This document shows, one piece after another, positions 1 through 6,073 of a stretch of 9,851 bases of DNA. The position numbers and the translations under genes were made by a program. This stretch comes from Treponema sp. (GTDB taxonomy: Bacteria; Spirochaetota; Spirochaetia; Treponematales; Breznakiellaceae), in NCBI GenBank assembly GCA_031257695.1, contig JAIROB010000077.1, positions 1 to 9,851 on the forward strand, in the 5' to 3' direction. The notes under the pieces are model-generated. The model was not told the origin of the DNA. It saw nothing but the letters and a program-made list of their open reading frames with translations, and ran no database searches. The stretch's first letter is position 1, and every line of letters starts with the position of its first letter.

Positions 1-3000
1 CCGGGGATCTTGAGCGGCTGCAGGAGGCGGTAGCCGAGGAGGCGCCGCCTGAGCTGCTCCGCTTCGACCTGGGGGACTCCGATGTGTCCCTGCTCCTGAA
101 GGGCTCCTGGAAGGGAACCCTGGCCGCAAACTGGGGCATATCCCGCGGCGAATTGGGCTGGCAGGCCGCATCCACGGATTCCCCCCTCCTTTTTACCCAG
201 GAAGCGGATCTCACCCTTTCCCTCTGGCTCCGGGAACGCTGGTTCGTGGAAGCCGGCTTTTTGGACGACTACGACCTCAACACCTACCGCGCCGGATACC
301 AGGGCAGGGAGGGCGAGACGGTTCAGTACATCGGGGTGGGAAATACCGGCCTGGACTACCCCCTTTTCCCCTACCTCGACCTGGGGGGAGATTCGGCCTA
401 CTCCTTCGGCGTGTACGGGCGCTTCGGCATAGGCCCCTGGACGCTGCACAGCATGTTCCGCTACGACTCCGCGGCCAGGGTGGAGCGGATCTTTGTGGGG
501 AACCGGGAGCGGACCTATTCCCAGGTCTCGCCCTCCCAGATGCTGCGGGGCCGCTCCTTTGTGCTGCCCGGGGAAAACCTCACGGCCCCGGCGGTGTACC
601 TGGAGGACAAGGACGGGGATCTGCGGGACGCTTCGGGCCGCCGCTGGCGAAGGGCCCTGCCCGGCGAGTACGGGATCAGCGCCCGCCGCGGCCTGCTGGA
701 ACTGGCAGCCGAACCCGCGGGCATGGCGGCGGTCTACTACTCCGGGGGCTACGATCTGGGCAGCTATAGCGCCGGGACCGGCTTCCTCGGAGAAGTCCAG
801 GATTATTTTGACGGCGCCCGCTCGACAATCCGGCTTTGGACCTATCCCCAGCCAGGGGGCGGCGCCGGGCAGCCCGGCACGGTCAGCATCAACGGGCTTA
901 CGGCCCTGGTTGTGTACGAGAAGGGCGCGTTCTCCCCCTTCGAAAGACAGAACCGCTACGCGGCCCCCTCCAGCAGTTCCGCCCAGGCGATTCTGGCCAC
1001 GGCTTCCACCGGGGCGCGGATCGAAGGCTTTGAGGTTCTGCCCGTGGCGGACACCTTAAACTCCGCGAACCTTCCCCTGCTCCCGGTTTCTGAAACACAG
1101 CGGAGCGTCTATGAGATGGTCAAGCCCGGCGGCTCCCCGGATCTCCGGGACGGATCTTCCCGCTGGCCCCTGCTCGGCTCCCCCCAGGCGTCCTACCCCA
1201 GGCTGTACCTCCCCGGGGGCGGCGTTTTTAACCAGGACCTGACCCTCCGCTTTACCAACTACGGCCCCCCCGGGGTCTACGATATAGGGACAGACGTGGT
1301 TCCCGGTTCGGTGGAGGTTTTCCGCGGCGGCCTTCCTGACCCGAACATCGCCTTCAACCAAAGCAGCGGCACGGTGCAGTTGCGGGACCCCGTGGGCGCC
1401 TCCGAGACTATCCGCATCGCCTACCTGAAACGGAGCGAAGAAACCAGGCTGGGCAGCCTTGCCGCGGGCATAGGCGCGGTATACCAAAACAACGGGCCCT
1501 TCTCCTCCGCCCTGGGCCTGGGCCTGCGCTGGAACGCGGCGGGGGGATCCTTTTCCGAAGCCGGCGCGCTCAGCCCCGGAACCGCGGGCTTTGGGGGCAG
1601 GGCGGACTGGGACTACGGGCGGCTTAAAGCCGGAGCAACCCTGGGGCTGGGCTTTGATCAGATAGACACCACGGGCCTCTACCGGATCGCCGGCATGGAG
1701 GGCAGCTCGGAGCTGGCTCTGTCCCTCTCCCCCTGGTCCGGCTTTATTTCCCGGGAACCCGCCTCCCCTCCCCTGCCGCTTGCCGGACGCTCCGATCTGA
1801 TATACCGCAATTACCGGAACACCGATATCCTGGGATCCGCCACCCTCATGCCCATAGACTGGTCCGGCAGCAGCGTTATTGCCGGGAAGAACGGCCCCTA
1901 TCCGGCGAGGGATCCGGTTTACCAGGAGGTGTTCGTGGCGGAGCCTGAAGACCTGGACGGCGCCGTAAAAACCTGGGCCGGTTTCCAGGTTCCCCTGGGA
2001 AGCGACGGGGAGCTTCTGGAGCGGGCCCGGCAAATCATGGTCCCCTTCCGTTTCCACGGCGCCCTTCCCGCGGCCGGGGATGTCAAAGTGGCAGTCCAGT
2101 TCGGTTCCCTCCTGGGCGAAGACGGGACCGGCGCCGAGAACCCGGACCTGGCGGTGGAAAGGATCCTGCTTGACTTTTCCGGCGCCCCCTCCGCGGAGTG
2201 GACCCCCGCCGTCCTGTACTTCAGCGACGCGGACCGGCGGAAACTCCAGGGCGCGTCCCATATGCGTATCCTCATCATAAGCGGCGGGGCGCCCTTTTCG
2301 GGACGGGTTCTTGCCGCCAGGCCGGTGTTGTACGGCTCGTCCTGGCGGCCCGTAACGGTAAGCGCCGGGGGCGGAATAGAAACCGCGCCGGACGCCAACG
2401 GCGGCGCCGCGGACGGCTCGGTCTCCCTGCGGGAAACAACCGACGCGGCCCTGGGCTCAACCTACCCCGGGATCATTGACCGGCTCCACCCCCAATCAGC
2501 GCGGCAGCAGGTTCTGGAACTGCAATGGAACGATATGGCATCGGGGGGCGTCGCCGCCGGAGCGGACGGCAGGGCGCCGGCCATACCCCTGGAAAGCTAC
2601 CGGGTCCTGAGCTTTTTTGTCAAAGGCCCCAGGGCTTCCGCGCCCGCGGATCAGGGGGAGCTCAACAAAACGACCCTGCGGCTCATCGTCGCCCAGGGAC
2701 CCGGCAGCCTGGACAAAGCCGCAGAGACCGCGCTGGATCTGCGGGCGCCCGTTTCCGTCCTCCGCCCCGGGGAGTGGTCCAGGGTGGAGGTCCGCTACGG
2801 CGGAGCGGGGCCCCGGGTTTCGGTTAACGGCTGGGAAGGCTCCGGGGACAGCTACGCGCGCTACCGCCCTGGAGCGCTCCGCCGCAGCGACACTGAACAG
2901 GGGGATCAGTCCTCGTATATCGCGGCGTTCATTGTTCCTAACGGCGCGGCAACACTGCGGAGCGGCAGTTTTTCTATCGACGAGATCATCCTGGAGGAGC

Positions 3001-4775
3001 CCGCCGCGTCCTACCGCGCAAACGCCGGGGGCTCCCTGGAATGGTCCTCCCCGGGAATCCTGGCCGGTATCGGCGACACGCCGGTCCTGGAGGATCTTGG
3101 GTTCAGGACCGCCCTGGAAACCGGCCTGCGGGGGGACCCCTTTGTCCCGGAGGAATCCCCCGGCGGCTTTGCGGGAATGGAGAGCCGATCCAGCGCCTTC
3201 GTCACCCTTTTGGGCGCCCGGGCGGAGGGGGATCTCAGGATCGCCCTTTCCAGGGACGATCTGAACCGGGAATCGCGCTCCTCCTGGAGCGCGGGCCACG
3301 CCCTCTCCCGGGGCTTCGGCCCCCTCTCGTTCAGGGAATTCTTCTCCGACTCCCCCCTGGACAGGGCCATGCAGCACAGCTTTAGTGTGGATCTCTCCAC
3401 GCCGGTATTTTCCAGCCTGGACGCGAAGGTCCTGTTCGGGGATGAAAAGCTGGAGCGCCGCTGGACCGCCGCCGCGGGGCTGCGTCAGGGCGCCCTGGCG
3501 CCCCTGGGCCTTTCCCTGGAAACCGCCGCGGCCTGGACTGAAAATTCCGCGGAGACCGGCGAGGGGCTCTCCAACTACGGCCAAACCTGGGCGCGGAGCT
3601 GGATGCCCATGATCCCCGATCCGGGGCACAACGCGGACAAGCGGGAGGCTTCCGCCCTGTTCCGCTCCGGCCTTTCGACAACGCCCCTGGGGGCGGATCT
3701 GTCCCTGGAGGGCCGCTCCGCGGCTGCCACAACCAGCCCCCAAACCCAATCGGAAACCAGGGGCTCCCTGGACTTTCCCCTGGTTTTGGGAAACTACCGG
3801 ATCCGTTTCCGGGAAGAGCGTTACTACCGCCGGAACATCCGCGAGGCGGGCGCGTCCGTCCGGGACGACCTCTATCACTACGGGTCTTCCTTTGAAGATT
3901 CCCTGCCGCTCTGGACCGCGGCGCCCTTCTACTCGTTCTTCGATCCCGCCTGGGGGGACAACATAGCGCGGGCGCTTGAACAATCCGCCGAAGCGGATCT
4001 TTTTGACGCGGGATATTACTCCGACGCCTTTTCCGTCACCGTCAATTTCCCGGAACGGTACGGCCTGCCCTCTTTTTTTCTGCCCAGGGAAGCCGAAGCG
4101 GGGATCAAACGGGGCTATGAAAAAAAGCTGGACACCGGCCTGGATATGCTTACCCTCAAGGGCTCCCTGGGGTTTTCTTCCCTCAATATCTTCGGCGCCC
4201 TTGGATCGGCCCCCCTTTTCCGCCTGTATCAGACCGATGAATTCCGCCACGCCCTGATCGCCGCGGTAAACATCCCCAGAAACGACGCTCTCCGCTGGCG
4301 TTTTCAGGATGAAATAGGCATGGATTTTTTCGGCTTTGCCGGGGCGGTTCTGTCTGTTTCCAACACCTTTACTGCGGGGGTTTCGGGAACCGCAACGGAC
4401 TACAGAAATTCCACAGGATTCCTGGAGTCCCTGGCCCTCGAATGGACGGTTCCCGTGCAAAAAAGCCTCCTGGGGCTGTTCTACGACCGGTTCCGCGGCA
4501 GGGCGCAAAACGCCGCCCTCTGGCCGGCGCTCAGCGCCCTTGCCCGGATGGAACAGGATCTCCTGCGCCGGGAATCCCTGGAACTGTCCATCGACACCTC
4601 AGGCGGCGCCGATGATGTCAAAGTTTCGGTCGTCGCGGGCCACGAGTCGCTTGTCCGCGTCCTGGGGCGGCTCGCCTTTTCCGTCTTCGGAAAACTAAAT
4701 GTTACCCACAATTCGGCAACAGAAATACTGTCGCTCATCGTGACCATAGGAACAACCCTGAACGTCAGTTTTTAG
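1..4775 (+). CDS. Giant outer-membrane beta-barrel protein, 5'-truncated by the window
   Basis: The reading frame is open from the first bases (codon phase begins at base 3) to TAG at 4773-4775, giving about 1,590 visible residues. The GTG at 84 is internal: the codons before it continue the same protein (…LLRFDLGDSDVSLLLKG…), so the true start and any signal peptide lie upstream. Seen: amphipathic, aromatic-rich beta segments (about 150-500, 1430-1735 and most of 3010-4775). Between them lie two stretches that look like jelly-roll or carbohydrate-binding-type domains (about 1915-2370, with ILLDFSGAPSAEWTP, and 2590-3000, with SYRVLSFFVKGP and FSIDEIILEEP). The protein ends in alternating hydrophobics and a terminal Phe (TTLNVSF), like the C-terminal signal recognised by BamA. 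Inference: an outer-membrane barrel with lumenal or periplasmic domains. The general plan recalls SprA, the type IX secretion translocon, but I cannot show homology. Specific function unknown. The gene is convergent with the small exported gene downstream. Confidence 0.8.
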   Translation, partial: GDLERLQEAVAEEAPPELLRFDLGDSDVSLLLKGSWKGTLAANWGISRGELGWQAASTDSPLLFTQEADLTLSLWLRERWFVEAGFLDDYDLNTYRAGYQGREGETVQYIGVGNTGLDYPLFPYLDLGGDSAYSFGVYGRFGIGPWTLHSMFRYDSAARVERIFVGNRERTYSQVSPSQMLRGRSFVLPGENLTAPAVYLEDKDGDLRDASGRRWRRALPGEYGISARRGLLELAAEPAGMAAVYYSGGYDLGSYSAGTGFLGEVQDYFDGARSTIRLWTYPQPGGGAGQPGTVSINGLTALVVYEKGAFSPFERQNRYAAPSSSSAQAILATASTGARIEGFEVLPVADTLNSANLPLLPVSETQRSVYEMVKPGGSPDLRDGSSRWPLLGSPQASYPRLYLPGGGVFNQDLTLRFTNYGPPGVYDIGTDVVPGSVEVFRGGLPDPNIAFNQSSGTVQLRDPVGASETIRIAYLKRSEETRLGSLAAGIGAVYQNNGPFSSALGLGLRWNAAGGSFSEAGALSPGTAGFGGRADWDYGRLKAGATLGLGFDQIDTTGLYRIAGMEGSSELALSLSPWSGFISREPASPPLPLAGRSDLIYRNYRNTDILGSATLMPIDWSGSSVIAGKNGPYPARDPVYQEVFVAEPEDLDGAVKTWAGFQVPLGSDGELLERARQIMVPFRFHGALPAAGDVKVAVQFGSLLGEDGTGAENPDLAVERILLDFSGAPSAEWTPAVLYFSDADRRKLQGASHMRILIISGGAPFSGRVLAARPVLYGSSWRPVTVSAGGGIETAPDANGGAADGSVSLRETTDAALGSTYPGIIDRLHPQSARQQVLELQWNDMASGGVAAGADGRAPAIPLESYRVLSFFVKGPRASAPADQGELNKTTLRLIVAQGPGSLDKAAETALDLRAPVSVLRPGEWSRVEVRYGGAGPRVSVNGWEGSGDSYARYRPGALRRSDTEQGDQSSYIAAFIVPNGAATLRSGSFSIDEIILEEPAASYRANAGGSLEWSSPGILAGIGDTPVLEDLGFRTALETGLRGDPFVPEESPGGFAGMESRSSAFVTLLGARAEGDLRIALSRDDLNRESRSSWSAGHALSRGFGPLSFREFFSDSPLDRAMQHSFSVDLSTPVFSSLDAKVLFGDEKLERRWTAAAGLRQGALAPLGLSLETAAAWTENSAETGEGLSNYGQTWARSWMPMIPDPGHNADKREASALFRSGLSTTPLGADLSLEGRSAAATTSPQTQSETRGSLDFPLVLGNYRIRFREERYYRRNIREAGASVRDDLYHYGSSFEDSLPLWTAAPFYSFFDPAWGDNIARALEQSAEADLFDAGYYSDAFSVTVNFPERYGLPSFFLPREAEAGIKRGYEKKLDTGLDMLTLKGSLGFSSLNIFGALGSAPLFRLYQTDEFRHALIAAVNIPRNDALRWRFQDEIGMDFFGFAGAVLSVSNTFTAGVSGTATDYRNSTGFLESLALEWTVPVQKSLLGLFYDRFRGRAQNAALWPALSALARMEQDLLRRESLELSIDTSGGADDVKVSVVAGHESLVRVLGRLAFSVFGKLNVTHNSATEILSLIVTIGTTLNVSF

Positions 4776-4776
4776 G

Positions 4777-4916
4777 CGCTCCCCGCCTTTGTCCCGGCAT
4801 CCCCGTGCCTCGTTGGGGTGGGGGGGCTTTGGGCGCAGAACCTTTGTTTTCCCGCCTCTGCCCGTGAGACCGGTAGTTAAAAGTAAAATTGCTGCCGGGG
4901 CAAAAGGCGGGGGGCG
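4777..4916. repeat. Imperfect inverted repeat, ~24-bp arms, after the giant gene
   Basis: The left arm (4777-4799, CGCTCCCCGCCTTTGTCCCG…) starts one base after the TAG stop. It is nearly the reverse complement of 4893-4916, differing by two transitions and one indel. About 93 nt separate the arms. The interior includes a G-rich run (4815-4833) and the AT-richer piece around 4872-4890. Placed between convergent genes, it could form part of a bidirectional termination region or a dispersed extragenic repeat. No U-tract follows either arm, so a classical intrinsic terminator is not supported. Confidence 0.55.
4815..4833 (+). other. Potential G-quadruplex run
   Basis: Four or more G-tracts separated by short loops (GGGG-T-GGGGGGG-CTTT-GGG) fit the G3+N1-7 pattern on the + strand. 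The run lies about 40 nt after the stop codon of the giant gene, so it would be in the 3' end of its transcript. Whether it folds is unknown; the motif alone is weak evidence in a GC-rich genome. Confidence 0.3.
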
Positions 4917-4918
4917 TT

Positions 4919-4994
4919 ACGGGGGGCCGCCCCCGTTGAGGGGGGTAGCGGAAAAACCGCAGGTTTTGGAGCGAGGGGGGAGGCTTCCCCCCCC
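4919..4994. repeat. Cluster of three GC hairpins between convergent genes
   Basis: Three self-complementary units follow each other. The first is 4919-4936: ACGGGGG and CCCCCGT around a GCCG loop. The second is 4948-4960: GCGG-AAAAA-CCGC. The third is 4975-4994: a G6 tract, a short AGGCTT centre, then C8. The intergenic gap (4776-5015) holds nothing that looks coding; the short frames here are low-complexity. The layout suggests a structured extragenic repeat that may double as a transcription stop for both convergent genes. No run of T follows any of the hairpins on either strand, so terminator function is inference. Confidence 0.5.
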
Positions 4995-5015
4995 ATAAGT
5001 CCGGTCTTGAATTGT

Positions 5016-5474
5016 TTACCAGCAGCCGCGCCTGTCCCTGCCGGTTCCTCCGGAGGTTTTGGGGCGCCGGGACCGGGTTTCATCGGCCGGAGGCCCCGCT
5101 TCATAGCCCCTGCCGGTTCGTCCTGAAGCCATGGGCCGGCCGCGGGTTTCGGAAATTGCGGGCCCTACTTCATACTCCTTGCCGTTAAGGGTAAGCTTTA
5201 CCGGAAACAGCAGCCTTTCCTCCGCGCCCTCCAGCGAGGGAGGGGACACGTAACCCTCTATGGAAACCTGGGCGCCCTCCTTGAGCCCGTCAATAAAGCC
5301 AATAAAACGCTCAAGCCCCCTGGTATAATAGGTTACGTCCCCGCTTGCGAGGATGATCCTCCCGCCCCGTAAGCCCAGGGTTCCGTCCACGGCGCTCGTG
5401 GCGGGCGCGGGTTGGGCAAAAGCCGCGCCGCACGCAAGGAACGCCAAAAAAGCAAAAAAAATTGTTTTTTTCAT
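5016..5474 (-). CDS. Small exported protein, unknown function, repeated basic tail
   Basis: 152 residues, ATG at 5474-5472, TAA at 5018-5016. AGGAG (5481-5485) sits 6 nt before the ATG and decides the start. The N-terminus is a signal peptide: MKK, a hydrophobic core to about residue 19, then AFA|QPAP, a signal peptidase I site. An alternative is a relaxed spirochaetal lipobox with Cys15 (FLA-C-G), which would make it a lipoprotein. The mature core (about 30-105) is short and beta-rich (GGRIILASGDVTYYTRG, IDGLKEGAQVSIEGYV, FPVKLTLNGKEYEVGP), in the style of a small OB-fold-like periplasmic protein; I do not recognise a named family with certainty. The last ~50 residues are Gly/Arg-rich, built from an imperfect ~23-residue repeat, and end in CW. 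It is monocistronic, with its own sigma-54-type promoter upstream, and convergent with the giant envelope gene. Confidence 0.8.
   Translation of the reverse strand: MKKTIFFAFLAFLACGAAFAQPAPATSAVDGTLGLRGGRIILASGDVTYYTRGLERFIGFIDGLKEGAQVSIEGYVSPPSLEGAEERLLFPVKLTLNGKEYEVGPAISETRGRPMASGRTGRGYEAGPPADETRSRRPKTSGGTGRDRRGCW
5035..5172 (-). repeat. Two imperfect 69-bp tandem units in the small exported gene
   Basis: Within the 3' end of the small exported gene, the segment encoding YE-x-GP…ETR…RP…SG-x-TGR occurs twice with a 69-nt (23-residue) offset. For example, GGGTTTC occurs on the + strand at 5075 and 5144, and CTTCATA at 5098 and 5168. The period is a multiple of three, so the frame is kept. 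The copies have diverged, including one residue gained, so this is an old in-frame duplication of the tail rather than a fresh slippage product. Confidence 0.7.
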
Positions 5475-5504
5475 GCCATACTCCTGAAATATAGTAAAGT
5501 CCCC

Positions 5505-5523
5505 CGGAAATCCGGGATTTCCG
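5505..5523 (-). promoter_or_regulatory. Perfect palindrome in the leader of the small exported gene
   Basis: CGGAAATCC-G-GGATTTCCG is a perfect 19-bp inverted repeat with one central base. It lies between the predicted transcript start (about 5557) and the Shine-Dalgarno sequence (5481-5485). In RNA it would fold into a 7-bp hairpin with a 5-nt loop about 20 nt before the ribosome site. It could be an operator, a 5' mRNA-stabilising hairpin, or neither; the sequence does not decide. Confidence 0.5.
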
Positions 5524-5567
5524 AATACAGTCCGGCATACCAGGCCGGGGGCCTCTAGTAAATATAC

Positions 5568-5583
5568 TGCAAAAACCGTGCCA
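5568..5583 (-). promoter_or_regulatory. Sigma-54 (RpoN) -24/-12 promoter, full consensus
   Basis: On the - strand the sequence reads TGGCACG-GTTT-TTGCA. This matches the sigma-54 consensus TGGCACR-N4-TTGCW at every defined position, with the invariant GG and GC separated by 10 nt. The start of transcription should fall near 5557, leaving an ~83-nt leader to the ATG at 5474. Such promoters need an AAA+ activator bound upstream; a palindrome at 5655-5672 is a candidate site. Treponemes are known to encode RpoN, so the factor is expected to be present, although the gene is not in this window. Confidence 0.8.
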
Positions 5584-5654
5584 GGTAATTTTCCAGGACA
5601 AAAGAACGAAAAATCCGTATTTTGAGCGTCTTTCCCGCGCTTTTGTGAGAAATT

Positions 5655-5672
5655 TTTACACGCCTGTGTAAA
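5655..5672. promoter_or_regulatory. Candidate enhancer (activator-binding) palindrome
   Basis: TTTACAC-GCCT-GTGTAAA is a perfect inverted repeat with 7-bp arms. Its centre lies about 106 nt upstream of the predicted sigma-54 transcript start, within the usual range for enhancer-binding proteins. It overlaps the stop codon of the hydrolase remnant. It could also form a hairpin at the end of that remnant's transcript, but no U-tract follows on the - strand, so I prefer a protein-binding site. The binding protein is unknown. Confidence 0.45.
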
Positions 5673-6027
5673 TTATATCCACCGCCGGGATAAGGATGCG
5701 GCTGCTTGCGCCGGGCCAAGAAAGCGGAGCTGCGGCGGTGTCAGCGTCGGAAGCGCCCTTGTCCGGATCGAAGTCCACAAAATCGGCCTTGCTGTCGCCG
5801 TTTCCCATAAAATCGATACGCAGCGAAGCAATCCCCTTTTTCGCCAATTCCGCCGCAATGAGCTTGTATCCGTTCCCCGCCTCATCCTTGTTTGAGCCGT
5901 AGCCGTGGAGCATAACCACGGCGGGGAATTTTCCGGCGCCCTCCGGCAGGGTAAGCACAGCGGGAATTGCATGATCCCCATGGGGAATGAAAATCGTTTC
6001 TTCGCGCCCGCATTTGAGCGAAGCGAA
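5656..6027 (-). pseudogene. Alpha/beta-hydrolase remnant, broken at both ends
   Basis: The frame runs from just after an in-frame TAG (6030-6028) to TAA (5658-5656), about 123 codons. Seen: an N-terminal strand region (EETIFIPHGDHAIPAVLTLP), then the HG oxyanion-hole region (VVMLHGYGSNKDEAG) and the strand-turn RIDFMGNGDS, all typical of serine alpha/beta-hydrolases (dienelactone hydrolase or acyl-esterase-like). After SDADTAA the resemblance stops. The frame then ends before the nucleophile elbow (GxSxG), so the catalytic Ser, Asp and His are absent. No ATG precedes the conserved start; the only in-frame start codon, GTG at 5958, would cut into the first strand. Intact relatives are about 250 residues or more. 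It lies 46 nt downstream of the fused ATPase gene on the same strand and may once have been the last gene of that operon. Confidence 0.7.
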
Positions 6028-6073
6028 CTAGCGGGTGGCAAGTGAGTTCCGCTGCCAGGACCCCCAGATAAAG

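Noticed and set aside
84..86. GTG as the start of the giant protein
   Set aside because: The frame is open to the window edge and the 27 codons before GTG read as ordinary protein continuous with what follows; no ribosome site precedes it.
1056..2261. A 401-codon open frame on the - strand opposite the giant gene
   Set aside because: Same reasons as for the longer antisense frame: no recognisable motif, Gly/Gln/Arg-rich composition, and a well-supported coding frame on the other strand.
2496..4508. A 670-codon open frame on the - strand opposite the giant gene
   Set aside because: It has no domain, signal or membrane pattern and a low-complexity Gly/Arg/Pro composition. It is the expected mirror of a GC-rich gene with biased third positions.
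4789..4998. A 69-codon frame in the convergent spacer
   Set aside because: It is composed of translated G and C runs, lacks a ribosome site and coincides with several hairpins, so it is non-coding.
5655..5672. Intrinsic terminator for the hydrolase remnant or the ECF operon
   Set aside because: The hairpin is AT-rich and weak, and on the - strand it is followed by a mixed A/T stretch rather than a run of T.
5673..6041. A 122-codon frame overlapping the hydrolase remnant
   Set aside because: Its translation is basic, Pro/Ser-rich and unrelated to any family, while the other frame carries the clear HG…GSNKDEAG and DFMGNGDS hydrolase motifs.
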